The notes under the pieces: generated by a model
What the model was told of the DNA's origin: nothing
Database searches by the model: none
The model's input: only the letters and a program-made list of their open reading frames with translations
Assembly: GCA_032358255.1 (NCBI GenBank)
Contig: JAULBX010026674.1
Span: 1 to 44,919, forward strand
From: Heterotrichella gracilis
Lineage: Eukaryota > Sar > Xanthophyceae > Tribonematales > Xanthonemataceae
Length of the DNA: 44,919 bases
Reading direction: 5' to 3'
Shown here: one piece after another, positions 20,321-30,927 of the stretch
Layout of the letters: the number at the start of each line of letters is the position of its first letter
Numbering within the stretch: the first letter of the stretch is position 1
Translations under genes and position numbers: made by a program

Positions 20321-23300
20321 TCACAGCTTGATGGTGGCGCACCCCCCCTGGATGGACTCTGCCACCGCACACACCACCTCCTGGGTGAGGCAGGCAATGT
20401 CCATCCAGTGGCGCTGGGGCGCGCCTTCAGCCTGCACGCCCCGCACGCATGCGGCAAACGCCTCCCACATGAGCGTCTCCTGGGGGTGATCAATGAACAC
20501 CTGCATGCACAGGTGAGTGTGTTGCTGCGGAGGAGATAAGAGACAGTGAGAAAATTAGTAATGACCCTAGGAGATAGAGATAGTGATATTACTTAAAAAT
20601 CTGAGGAGATAGAGACAGTAATAATTGATAATGCCCCTGGCACATGACCAATGATGCAAGTACCCATCGGCACATGCCAGCACAGCGTGAGAATTCAGGT
20701 TAGTTCTGGTGGGTACGCCTGGCCCCAACGCACATGCCACGGCTTGTTGAAACACTGGTGGTGATGTGATGATCGTGGTTGTGATGTGGCCATCTGTGTG
20801 CAGCACGCCGCATGTGGCAGTGGATTGCTGCCTAAGTCTGCATCCCTTGCCAATGCGCTACTGACGTAACCCTTGAGCCTGCCTTGGTCGAATTTAACCT
20901 ACCTCCCCCAATTTAACCTATTCCCCTCATTCTTTGCAATGGTACCAAACGTTCCGCTAGTACCAAGGCCCGCGGGCGCCATGAAGCAAAAAAAACCCTG
21001 TCCCAGACCCCCTGCCTCCCTCCCTCTTTGTGTCCGTATTTGGACATTTGGACTGAATAAGGGCCTTTCTGGTGGGGTCGTATGGACACGGTGTCCGAAT
21101 AAATTTTATTGCTCAGAATTATATGGGAGGCACTGCGTTGAACTCCCCTCGACGAGCTAACTCCAAAACTGCACTCAGATTTAAAAGAGGGTTAATATTG
21201 CAAGAACCTCCCTAGGATAGCCAGGGTTCACCCTGATATATTACAATTCCCCCTGAGAATATTTGAATTTTTTTCAAATTTTTTTCTGGGGGGGAGACCC
21301 CCAAGACCCCCCAAGCTCCCCTGGGAAGCTGATAACCCTAAAACAGCGCTTAAATGCACCATACACGATGAGAAAGGGGGGTATTGGGGGATTTCAAAAT
21401 TTTGGCGCCAAAAGTGGCCAAATACGGCTGGGGGGTACTAACACCCCTGCTCCCTCCCCCTTGCCCTCACCGTGTGCTCCTCCCTGGTAGTGGACACCCG
21501 AGTGTCCAGGTCAACAAGGCCGTGGTTGGCGGTGGTGGTGAAGGTGCAGTGGGTTTCAACGGCGGGGATGACAAAGTCATCAAGTGATAGTGTCCCCTTG
21601 GTGCCAACCACCTGCAGGCACACGGGGACGATGGGTACCGGCACGCGGGGATTATGGTATGGCCACATGGGGATGATGGTACAGGCATACAGGAATGGGA
21701 ATACAGGCATGCAAGGACGGGGTACACGACTGTTGGTATAGTTGTGGCGGTGCCGATGATGGTGATACGGGCACGAGGGAATGATCACACAGGCACTTTG
21801 TCATGGGCATGGTTGTATATGCCCACCAAGGTGGATCGTACAGCCACACGATTGAAAATGCACATTCCCACACTTTTGTCCAGACCTACATCCAGGTCAA
21901 ACCCTACGCCAAAACCCTGCGCCAGTACCCTACGATAGGGCTCCCCCCACCTTGAGTTCCTGCACCAGCGCCCGGTCAAAGCCGCAGTCAAACTGGGCCG
22001 TCGCCCCGCCCTCCCACACCAGCGTGGCCGCGCAGTGTGTGGTCACACCCTCGCTGTTCAGGCGGAAGCCTGCGGAGGCGGGCTTAGGGTTTAGGGTTTG
22101 GCGGGGAAGGGTTTGGATTGTTTAGGGTTCAGGTGGCTGCCTGCACAGGTGTGGCCTGTGTGAAGAGGGAATACTTCATCAGGTATGCTTCTCCACAGAT
22201 GCACAGCCAGCATACTTGGAAGATGCCGCGTGGAGTGGCAGAGAACACACACATGGGGGGCAGCATATTGCGACATTTAGCTCACCTGGGTGTGCAGTCA
22301 CGCTTGCCGGGCGCTCATACCCCTTTGCCCACAGCGCCCCCCTGACGCAGTACCACCCCACGTCCCCCAGGCACCCCAGCGCATCCAGGTCCGCCTTTGC
22401 GCGCACGTTGGTAGAGTGGAAGGCATCGGGGGCTGCAGGCACACAAAGCATGGGGAGTAAACAGTGAGCATTGGCCCCATGCCGCTGGTGTCAGGCATTG
22501 GAGGAGGGAAGGCACCAGGGATTGCAGGCATTCAGACCAGGGGGAGGATACTTATGCATTGGGCCCAATCGGTTGAGCTGGTGTCAGGCGCTGGGATATA
22601 GGTGTGCAACTTGGGAGGCAGCAGGCACCACGTGTGAGCATGATGTTTCTTGTATGTAATGAGACTGGCAAGGTCTGAAGCCGACTACTTCAATCGGCAG
22701 CCAAAGCATCCAGTTCCCATCCAAACCCTGGCGCCATGCTAGCCCCCTTGGCTTCTCACTCGCCCCCATCCCCCACACCCTCACCCATGAACGTGAAGCT
22801 GGAGTTGATGTTCACCACCTGGCCCAGCGCCCCCCCCTGCAGCTCCTGGCGCATCAACCCTTCCCTAGGGTTGTGCGCCCACATGGTGCCGTCCATCAGC
22901 TGCACACCGGCAGCCTCGCAGGCGGACATGAGCTGGGACAGGTCATGGCGGGTCTGGGGAGGGGAAGGGGGGGAGTGGGTGAAAACCTCAAGGGAAGATT
23001 TTGCATGGGCGGGACAGGGTCAGTGCTACTTTGTTTGGTAGCCACCGCCTGGTGTAGGGTACTCCTTTGAAGTAATGGGCGCTAGGGTCCAGCAGTGGGA
23101 TGCAAGGGGAGGTATGCGTATGTGGCGCAAAGGGACGGGAGGGTTGCAACCCGTCCGCAGGAAGCCACTTGCATGCAGCTGTGGCTGGTGAGTCCCCCCT
23201 CCCCTCCCGCCTGCCTCACCAGCGCGATTGGCTTCTCCAGCAGTATGTGCTTGCCCCGCGCAGCCGCCTTGGCCACCCACTCCAGGTGCATGGAGGTGGG

Positions 23301-23783
23301 CAGGGGGATGTACACCGCATGGATGGAGGGGTTATCCAGCACCTCCTCGTAGCTGCCATAGGCGCACGCGCTGCTGCCGATGTCGGTGTCAAGGATGAAC
23401 TGCTGGGCGCGCTCCAGGCTGCGGCTCCCCACTGCGGCCACCACTGGCGGGGGGTGGGGCGGGGGTGAGGGGGTGCGGGGTATGCGTGTGGTGGCGTGGA
23501 TGTGGCGGGTGGTTGTTTGTGTTGGTGTACGTCTTGTGTGTGTAATTGGACAAGCAGAGTAGGGATTGTATGCTTGCTGCCCCTGGTTGCTTTGGGCATG
23601 CTTGGCAAACTCTGGCACAGGAACAGATGGTGCTTGACCACATCAAAGCAACAGCCTCTGCACCACTGTTTTCCGCTCACCAATTCCCGTTGTTGCCTTC
23701 TTGATGCCCCGTACGTTCTTCCGTGCTATGTTGGCACAACCCAGGATCCCAATGCGCACAGGAGGGCTGGCATCGTCCCCCAT
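20321..23783 (-). CDS. Gfo/Idh/MocA family NAD(P)-dependent oxidoreductase
   Basis: Exons in gene order: 23681-23783, 23220-23443, 22785-22953, 22286-22432, 21951-22069, 21471-21611, 20321-20500; joined frame of 360 aa, the usual family length. The Rossmann fold starts at residue 9 with RIGILGCANIARK, a G-x-x-GCANIA form of the nucleotide-binding loop. The family EKP motif is at about 104-106 (LLEKPIAL). The C-terminal domain has MDGTMWAHNP, DVGWYCVR and a beta-sheet part with GTKGTLSLDDF. It is closest in feel to plant At4g09670-type and dihydrodiol-dehydrogenase-like proteins; the substrate is unknown. No targeting peptide is seen, so it is probably cytosolic. The last intron (20501-21470, 970 nt) is the longest and contains a block of different composition. 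The gene diverges from the first FkbM gene. Confidence 0.92.
20530..20640. repeat. Degenerate tandem repeat with GGAGATAGAGA core
   Basis: About three degenerate units of 35-45 nt, each beginning GGAGATA(A)GAGA and containing an AGTAATG- or AGTAATAAT-like part. They lie in the last intron of the MocA-type gene, close to the exon 7 acceptor. Confidence 0.6.
20870..21460. other. Block of unusual composition inside MocA-type intron 6
   Basis: This part of the 970-nt intron differs from other introns. It has long A/T tracts mixed with runs of five to seven G or C (about 21287-21320) and a perfect 14-bp palindrome TTTTGGCGCCAAAA (21400-21413). It lacks the usual GT-rich or CA-rich intron sequence. 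It could be an old non-autonomous insertion. No terminal inverted repeat or target duplication was found by eye and no protein is encoded. Confidence 0.4.
22084..22099 (-). repeat. Telomere-like repeat before MocA-type exon 5
   Basis: Two units of TTTAGGG on the + strand, that is CCCTAAA in the sense of this minus-strand gene, 14 nt before the acceptor at 22070-22072. This is the same position relative to splicing as in the plus-strand genes. Confidence 0.8.
22505..22545 (-). repeat. Exon echo of MocA-type exon 4 start
   Basis: Resembles 22415-22455, which spans the exon 4 start and its acceptor (minus strand). Both contain GGAAGGCA and TGCAGGCA at matching spacing. It lies in the intron upstream (in gene sense) of exon 4. 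Confidence 0.55.
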
Positions 23784-24874
23784 TGGCGACTACTAGCGGG
23801 TGAGCACACTAGTAACTGAAGGAATGGACGGGCTGCAACCGTCAGATACCCCAACAAGCCCCAACAAGATGCGCTCCAAATACTGTGACAGTGCCAAGTA
23901 AAAGATACTAAGCCTTTTAAGCACCTGCTACATTGCTTCTTGGCCCCTCACCTTAAACATGCATGCATACGCACAATATCTAGAAATACGTAGGATATTA
24001 TCCCCACTTCAACTTTGGGCGCACGATTTGCCTTCGTGAGCCTCGCGCGTGCCTCTTGCGACACTGGGGTGTGTAAAAAGCAGGCTGAGCGTACCCGCAG
24101 TATTGTATAGCTTGGCAGGTGGACCGACAGGATAGGGTTGGGGTTGGTCAAGCACGTTTCCTGCAGCGCGTCTGCGTGCGTAGTACAACAAGACACCATC
24201 TAATACCCTTTGTCGTGCTCCCCTCATATACTGTAACGAGGTGGGTTGCCAAGCAGCAACATCTGCGCGATTGTGCGTGAGCACATGCATGCATGCATGT
24301 GGCGTACTATGGTTTGGTATTATGTGTATTTCCGTCACGGCCCACCCCAAACGGTCTGAAACTCATACCCTTTCAAAAGCCCATTGGCAGAGTAAACCTT
24401 TCAATTGCCCATTTGGCAAAGTAAGTTCACAAAATCACTCTGGCAGACTAGGAGCAAACTTTGTTGGGGCATCCGGCGCCTGTGCATCTACATCCGCATG
24501 CTGCCAGTATTCAAACCGTGGCTACCTACGACGAGTGATGCCCACACAACCCAAGAGCATCGGCAAGGACCTGATCTAAAGGTAAGGTGACCCACTGTTG
24601 TAAACTTGCTTCCTGCTGTGGCTTTCTACCCAACATCTCGTGGCTGTTGTGGTTGCTGTGTTGATGAACCCAGTTATAACTGCCACCCATCGTGACGCAT
24701 TCCAGTCGTCAGCTGTTTACACGGCAACCTCATGTGAGTGACAAGTGTCGCAGCACACAAAACTGGTGTCCTGCGGTGTATCACCACCTCGGTGTTCCTG
24801 CAGGTTCCGCCTTGCAGTTGGTGTCCCAGGCCAGCTGAGTTCCAGCTGCTTCTCATCTTGTACATGCTTTTGGA
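23784..24874. other. Divergent intergenic region with 5' UTR intron of first FkbM gene
   Basis: Serves as the upstream region of two divergent genes. A plausible 5' UTR intron of the FkbM gene runs 24582-24803 (AAAG|GTAAGG donor, TCCTGCAG acceptor). An alternating GCATGCATGCATGCATG tract lies at about 24284-24300. No clear TATA box is visible. Confidence 0.45.
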
Positions 24875-25960
24875 ATGATGGGAACCCATCACGGGACCTT
24901 CGTCGTGGCAGTTTACCTGCTAGCGTGCCTTTCGTACGTCAGATCCACCGAAGACTGTGACACCTCAGGGATCGAGCACATAAACACACTCCAGGCTGTC
25001 CAGGATGCCTCTCCATCACTGGGACCTCTCCTGGCCCAAGCAGCCGCCGTGTGCCCACTGGTCAACGCCTCCCAGCTGCCAACCAACTTCAACCTTGCGC
25101 GCACAGTGCTGGTGCCAACTAGGACACAGCCCCCCTTTGTGGTTTCCCTGCACGGCCGCGACTTTGACATGTACCGCTGGAAGATCTTTGACTCTGGGGT
25201 GTACTATGAGGCAGACCTGACCAACGCAGCCAAGAAGTACCTGGATGGGAACAGCAAGCAGGGCATTGTGCTGGACGTGGGCGCCAACATCGGGTGGTTC
25301 TCACTGTACGCTGCAGCCATGGGCCACACGGTGTACTCCTTTGAGCCCAACCCAGCCAACCAGAAGCGCCTGTGCGAGGCGATTGTGGCAAACAAGTTCT
25401 GCGGCAAGGTCCACGTCGTCCCCATGGGCATCTCCAACAGCCTGGGTACCATGAGCTTGGTGTGGCAGGGCAACCCTGGTGGGGCCCGCCTTGATGCCCA
25501 CACGCGCCCCTTCAAGGCGCCAAACAACGAGCAGGTGAACGTGGTGGAAACCAAGGTGACCACCATCGACACCCTGTTCAAGGACAAGTTCCGTGATGTG
25601 CTGATGATGAAGATCGACATCGAGGGGTTTGAGCCGCTCGCGCTGGATGGCGCCACGTCGCTGCTCAACACGTGCACCGTCTACACCATCTACATGGAGA
25701 TCTCAACCCATTTCAAAGGGGAGCTGGAGCGCGACATCTCATATGCCCTGACCATGCTGAACAAGCTGTACACCTTGGATGCCATTGAGGCCTTCGGGAA
25801 GGGTTCCAAAGCGGGCTTTGTCGAGCGCGGTGAAGAGCTAGCGGCAGCATTCAACAGTGATGCGGACCCCCAGCCCATCATCAAGTACTGCCATCACGCC
25901 GCGGCTGGGCAGTGCAACCTCACATGGAACACACGTGTCCCAAAACCCAAGTGCAATTGA
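24875..25960 (+). CDS. FkbM family methyltransferase, secretory N terminus, copy 1
   Basis: Uninterrupted frame of 361 aa. Residues 1 to about 24 form a short polar start, a hydrophobic core (FVVAVYLLACLSYV) and a small-residue end, fitting a signal peptide or anchor for the secretory pathway. The SAM-binding motif I is DVGANIGWFS from about residue 134, followed by YSFEPNPANQKRL (acidic loop in motif II position) and MMKIDIEGFEPLAL (about 245-258), the typical FkbM/Methyltransf_21 pattern. The family makes O-methyl groups on sugars or small molecules; the substrate here is unknown. A Cys-rich tail (YC...GQC...KC) suggests disulfides. The 397-aa-frame gene downstream is a close paralogue. The coding region has no introns, unlike most neighbours. 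The ATG at 24875 is followed directly by a second ATG. Confidence 0.9.
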   Translation: MMGTHHGTFVVAVYLLACLSYVRSTEDCDTSGIEHINTLQAVQDASPSLGPLLAQAAAVCPLVNASQLPTNFNLARTVLVPTRTQPPFVVSLHGRDFDMYRWKIFDSGVYYEADLTNAAKKYLDGNSKQGIVLDVGANIGWFSLYAAAMGHTVYSFEPNPANQKRLCEAIVANKFCGKVHVVPMGISNSLGTMSLVWQGNPGGARLDAHTRPFKAPNNEQVNVVETKVTTIDTLFKDKFRDVLMMKIDIEGFEPLALDGATSLLNTCTVYTIYMEISTHFKGELERDISYALTMLNKLYTLDAIEAFGKGSKAGFVERGEELAAAFNSDADPQPIIKYCHHAAAGQCNLTWNTRVPKPKCN

Positions 25961-27903
25961 TGGGTGCATGCGCATAACTGCAGTGGCAGACTGGTACAGA
26001 GCAAGTGCGCCAACGGCTTCATGCCATGTGACAGTGGGCCACTTGCACCCCGTATGATCCAATATTGCATATGCACACTCGTTCAATAGTCAGCAAAGTG
26101 GCGCAGGACAATGGCAATTCCATCACTGTACTCAGCATTCGGTGTAGATTGCAGTCACTAAGCTGTACAACGGTTATGTGCGTTTTTTTAACATGGAGTG
26201 CAATTGTTTCAGAATCTGCAGTTAAACTTTTCTGGTTGCTGCTGACATCGTTTATTGGTGTAGTGTACTGTGAGGTTGTCCTCTCAAGAGCCAACAAGCA
26301 GTATCCTGTGGCAGGCGACTTCAACATATTGTTTATGTGCGCATGCAAACTCCCACCATCCCTTCAATATTCTTTGCGTGTACCGGGCAGCATGGGAATG
26401 AAGGAGCACACGCTGAAGGGATCGGGAGGACAACCAACAACCTGCCGGAACCTGGATGAAGTGCTGCCAGGGCTGGCACAAGGGCACTGCAGTGCCACTA
26501 TTAAGCTGGTGCCACTATTCCTGTTTTTGCTGAAAAATATAAAAAATAACAAATAATTAACCGAGAAAAAGCAGAGTGAATAAGTCTTGTGAACTCTTGT
26601 CATGCGCATGCATGCGCAGCACTACCGATTGAACGCTTCGAAGCCTTTTAAGCACAGCATTAAGATACAGACTTTGCAGTACCTTGCAAACGGGCCTTAC
26701 ATCTAATCATGCGTGCATGCGGTCATCATCATGAGTACATGCAGCGCAGTTGCCAGCGTTTACGTTCCCCGGTCTTCAGTTGGGTTGGTACCACAGTTCT
26801 GAGGGTTCCAATGCAGATGTCTCCTCAACCTGTTCTTAAGAAGAAGAAACACCGTGAACCGTACGGCAGTGAAGGCAGTGGCATGCATGCATGGCAAAAG
26901 AATGCAGGTCCTGTTCCGATGAGACCTACCTACACCCGGATAACAACGCGAGCAAAGATGCGCCAGGATAGCAACGGAATAACTTTTCAACCAGAAAGGT
27001 TGTAACGGGGTACCAGGGGTTTGGGTATATTGTTCCTGATGGGCAATCAGCGTTCAAACTTTTAGCCATGGCTGGCCAGTGTTGTTAGTCATTCCTTTGC
27101 GTCATCGCAGTTCTGGAGAGTCTCTTCTGCTAGCCTTGTGATCCTAGCACTGCTGTATAATGATTTGTCCCCTCAGGGCGCCGGCGTGTCCGAGTAAGCT
27201 CGAGTTCTGGAAGGGATGTCGACTCGGGTTGGAAGCCAACAGTGAACCTAGCTACGGCAACCTTGGTCTTACGGTTTAATTGCAAGGTACTGGGGCCTCG
27301 ATAGGTTGCAACCCACGTTTGGTATTGGCTATGGATATCGTTATCTACACGCCAAGCCTCCGAGGGCACGTTATATCTTCTTGAATGCTTTCACTAGTAC
27401 TGGTACTGAGTTCGTGTACCAGGCGTCGTGACGTACCATCTCTGTCGCCAATACTGTTTGAAACTTTTAACTGCTTTACAGGGCGACAGCGATATTTAAG
27501 CACTCAACTGGATATTAAACGATCTGCTGCTTCCTGCTGGGTCCATTGGGTGACAACTATATCAGGCAAATCCCGGCCGCCCGGGAGGGAGACAATTCGA
27601 AACAGCACGAGCGGGTTGAACACATCGACCGACTCAGTCACCGAATACGGTGCTAGATCCCACCAGGTAAGTTGCAAGGACTCCCCTGTATCCGCTAGTG
27701 CAAGCAAGCGCGTCACCAACATATGCATGGACATAGGCTTACACATTTATATTTGCACAGCCGCAGCCCAATTGCATGCACAGTTGCAGTGCGCAGTTGC
27801 AGTGCGGTGACTATTCTTCGCACCCCCTTGTGCCAGCCTAGATCCTGCTGGTGCAAATTGCCTACACTGCGGGGTTCTGTTTGCAGGTGCTACCTTGATC
27901 CAT
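25961..27903. other. Spacer between FkbM paralogues
   Basis: No gene is supported. An open frame from ATG 26071 (to 26556, about 161 codons) has no recognisable motif and low-complexity hydrophobic parts; it is left out. 27060-27700 has a different character, without CA/GT-rich stretches, and on the minus strand shows two protein-like frames interrupted by stops and a frame change (27130-27383 and 27504-27746). A plausible 5' UTR intron of the second FkbM gene runs 27667-27886 (CCAG|GTAAGT, TTTGCAG). In the frame of that gene, a TAG at 27654 excludes an upstream coding start. Confidence 0.4.
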
Positions 27904-29088
27904 ATGCTCCCTTCCCCAAAGCCTGGCGGGACAGCGGGCTGCCTTGGCGTTCGGTCCATGTACATGCGGTGGCACTCTAGCGCTAGCGCGCGCATCTGCT
28001 GTGCCTGCCTCAGCTTGGTACTGGTCCACTTGCTGGGATCCTCCGCCAGCTATATCAGCGACTGTGACACCTCAGATATTGACCACCTGCAACTGAGGCC
28101 AAACACACCCCAAGCTGCCCGGCAGTTCCCTCCATCACTGGGACCTCTCCTGACTGACGTAGCAGCAGTGTGCCCACTGGTCAATATCTCCCACCTGCCA
28201 ACCACCTTCGAGTTTGCCCGCACAGTGCTGGTGCCAACCAAGACAGAGCCCAGCTTTGTGTTGTCCCTGCACGACCCCCAATTTGACGGCCTGCGCTGGG
28301 ATATCTTTAACACTGGGGTGTACTATGAAAGACATTTAACAGACACAGCCAAGAAGAGCCTGGATGGGAACAGCAAGCACGGCATTGTGTTGGATGTGGG
28401 TGCCAACATCGGGTGGTTCTCGTTGTACGCTGCAGCCATGGGCCACACGGTGTATGCTTTTGAGCCCAACCCAGCCAACCAGAAGCGCCTGTGCGAGGCG
28501 ATTGTGGCAAACAGGTTCTGTGGCAAGGTTCACGTCGTTCCTGTGGGCATCTCCAACAGCGCGGGCACCATGAACTTGGTGCATTATGGCAACCCGGGGG
28601 CAGCTTTTCTGCACAGCCATATCCCCAAAAAAACCAAAGACCCATCCGGCCCAGGCAAGTTTTACAAACACCCGCCGCATGTGGTGCAAACCAAGGTGAC
28701 CACCATCGACATGCTGTTCAAGGACAGGTTTCGTGATGTGCTGATGATGAAGATCGACATCGAGGGGTATGAGCCGCTAGCGCTGGATGGAGCAACTTCT
28801 CTGCTCAAAAAGTGCACCGTCTACACCATCTACATGGAGATCTCAACCCATTTTGAGGGGGAGCTTAATTGCTCCATTCCGGACTCCATGGCCATGCTGA
28901 GCAAGCTGCACTTTTTGGATGAAGTGAAGGGGTCTAAGATGGGCAGAGCCGACCGCAATGCCAAGCTGGCAGCAGCTTTCAAGAGGGATGCTAATCCCCA
29001 ACCCATCATGAAGTATTGCCAAGAAAGCGAGGGTGGGCAGTGCATCCTCATTTGGAGTGTTCGTGACCCCACGCCTAAGTGCCACTGA
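27904..29088 (+). CDS. FkbM family methyltransferase, secretory N terminus, copy 2
   Basis: Paralogue of the gene at 24875-25960 in the same orientation; uninterrupted frame of 394 aa from ATG 27904. A later ATG at 27958 gives 376 aa and puts the hydrophobic segment (CCACLSLVLVHLLGSSAS) nearer the N terminus, so that start is a fair alternative. The SAM motif DVGANIGWFS starts near residue 164, followed by YAFEPNPANQKRL and MMKIDIEGYEPLAL. The DC-DTS-I start of the mature part, the WDIF/WKIF-(N/D)-(T/S)GVYYE motif and the Cys-rich tail are shared with copy 1. The copies diverge most in the region before TKVTTIDMLF, where this copy has extra Lys/Pro-rich residues. The substrate is unknown. The acceptor-like TTTGCAG just upstream (27886) suggests a spliced 5' UTR. 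Confidence 0.9.
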   Translation: MLPSPKPGGTAGCLGVRSMYMRWHSSASARICCACLSLVLVHLLGSSASYISDCDTSDIDHLQLRPNTPQAARQFPPSLGPLLTDVAAVCPLVNISHLPTTFEFARTVLVPTKTEPSFVLSLHDPQFDGLRWDIFNTGVYYERHLTDTAKKSLDGNSKHGIVLDVGANIGWFSLYAAAMGHTVYAFEPNPANQKRLCEAIVANRFCGKVHVVPVGISNSAGTMNLVHYGNPGAAFLHSHIPKKTKDPSGPGKFYKHPPHVVQTKVTTIDMLFKDRFRDVLMMKIDIEGYEPLALDGATSLLKKCTVYTIYMEISTHFEGELNCSIPDSMAMLSKLHFLDEVKGSKMGRADRNAKLAAAFKRDANPQPIMKYCQESEGGQCILIWSVRDPTPKCH

Positions 29089-30087
29089 TGATGTCATATA
29101 TTACAAATACTTGATAATTATACACTGCGGGTGTGATGACTTGTTTGACTATTTATTTAGCTCTATTGGGCTGAAATGTGACCATTTTGACTGTTTTGGG
29201 GGCCGTTCATGACTAGGAGGCAGGGTGGAATTGTTTCAGGGTGGGAATGTTTCCCATGCAGGGTGCAATTGTTTCCTATTTGTTGCAAAACAGTTTACAG
29301 GAAAACACACCATAGGCAAGTCAACTTTTAAAAAATTGTAATGCACTGGCGTGAGCAATTTGGTGTGGTCTCTGTCTGCGTGCGGCAACAGACTAGCCAC
29401 CTGCATGTAGTTGGGGCATGTTTGGAACCAGCGTCCTGTCCTGCAGGAGCTAGCGTGGAACTTTTGTAGGTATATTGGTTGTCCTGGCGCGGTGTTGAAA
29501 TCTTCTGTGCACACTTGGTATAACAGGGCCTGCCAGTGGCAAGCACACTCCTACTCATTGTCATGCACTTGCCACCCAGGGTGCAGTTCTAAGGGTGCAG
29601 GTATCTGCTGCTGGTGTTGTGAGGCTCAGACTGGCAACCTGTGGTACCCTGCAGGGGGCCCCTTGTCACTTGTACCAAACTCTTACACCTACACCCTTCA
29701 AGGCTGACTGTAATCCTGGATGAAATACAAAAAACAAAAAACAAAATAAATAAGGGAAAACAGGCGGGGAAATAGGAGTACAAACTCCAGGGATCCCCTT
29801 TACAGGCATAGATGCAGTCCGCGGAGCACTAATACGCGTTTCTCGGGTACAGATAGTGGTTGATAAAACGTTGCCTTTTGCAGGACCTTGCAGTGGGATT
29901 TCATGAGCATGTCAAGCAATTGCATGCATGCATAATTGCGTCTTGAGAACAGTTCAATTCTGCCCGTCTGAGTTGGGCTGTCGTAAAGCTCGAACCGTTT
30001 CCGTTGCACTCTGCCCACTGGCACCACGTTGTTGCCCACTCTAGAAGTACCGTATTTTGAGGAGCATAATCCAGTGTGCTATCTGAT
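29089..30087. other. Intergenic region, no feature recognised
   Basis: No gene, RNA or clear repeat was found. An A-rich stretch at about 29724-29760 (AAAACAAAAAACAAAATAAA) could be part of a processed 3' end or simple sequence. The region separates the second FkbM gene from the MYND gene, both on the + strand. Confidence 0.4.
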
Positions 30088-30927
30088 ATGGCAAGACCGA
30101 CCCTCCTCCTGCTCTCCTTGCAGAAGGAATGTTTTTTTGACGAGATGTATGGAGACTTCTTGTCCAATTTGAATAGGGAGTTCACTGTCAAGGAGGCAGA
30201 CAACGCAGCATATGCAGCCACAGTCCTTGGTAGCACCCGAGTGGCTGCTGTGCTGGTCACAGATGATGCCATATCCCTCGATGTATACAAGGAGATATGT
30301 GGCAGAGTGTTATCCTATCAGCAGGAGGGAGGCACAGTCATATTCTGCGGCATGTTCAGCTGTGACACGGAAATGGGCACCATTGACTCCATTTTTAGGG
30401 ACGTGTTTAAGCTGGACTGGCACCACGGCCCCTACTTCCGCACCACTTTCAGCTGGAACCCAAGGACCCAGCTGGGAGACTATGCCAATGACTTGCCGTT
30501 CTACTACAGCATGAAGGCTCAGCACGTCATCTGCTTGCGAGATCGCGACGCCGTGTACAAGGCTTCCAAAGACTCCCGCCTGGAGTCACTGGTAGGCGCC
30601 CCGTCCTCCATAGCAGTCAACACAGGACATGCTGCGATTGCGTTCACCAAGGCCGGCCGGGGATATGTGGGCTACATAGGAGACGTCAATGCAGAGCCAC
30701 AGACCACCCAAGTGGTGCTTGCCATGTGCCAGTTTGGAGCCAGCGTGCTGCGGGGGGAGCAGCCAGACGACTCAACCCCCTGCGGGAACTTCATATGCGG
30801 CAAGGAGGGGCTGCTGCGCTGTGCGGCGTGCAAGCAAGTCAGGTACTGCAGCCAGGAGTGCCAGAAGGAGCACTGGGGAGCTGTGCACAAGGTGGAATGT
30901 AAGAGGTTGAGGGGGTTGGAGACTTGA
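30088..30927 (+). CDS. MYND-type zinc-finger protein
   Basis: Single exon, 279 aa from ATG 30088. Residues 1 to about 220 form an alpha/beta domain that begins RPTLLLLSLQKE-FFDEMYGDF and contains repeated hydrophobic strands (AAVLVTD, GGTVIFCGMFS). It reminds me of a domain found before MYND fingers in fungal and algal proteins, possibly of the class I amidotransferase-like fold; that is inference. The C-terminal MYND finger spans about 232-271 with Cys at 232, 237, 245, 248, 254, 258, His267 and Cys271 (CAACKQVRYCSQECQKEHW). MYND fingers usually bind proline-rich peptides in partner proteins. The sequence before AAGGAATG looks like an acceptor (CTCTCCTTGCAG), but it codes sensibly, so no intron is proposed. 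Being intronless sets it apart from its intron-dense neighbours. Confidence 0.85.
   Translation: MARPTLLLLSLQKECFFDEMYGDFLSNLNREFTVKEADNAAYAATVLGSTRVAAVLVTDDAISLDVYKEICGRVLSYQQEGGTVIFCGMFSCDTEMGTIDSIFRDVFKLDWHHGPYFRTTFSWNPRTQLGDYANDLPFYYSMKAQHVICLRDRDAVYKASKDSRLESLVGAPSSIAVNTGHAAIAFTKAGRGYVGYIGDVNAEPQTTQVVLAMCQFGASVLRGEQPDDSTPCGNFICGKEGLLRCAACKQVRYCSQECQKEHWGAVHKVECKRLRGLET

Noticed and set aside
26071..26556. 161-codon open frame downstream of the first FkbM gene (+)
   Set aside because: No recognisable motif, mixed low-complexity and hydrophobic content, and no matching exon pattern; more likely chance in a 3' flank.
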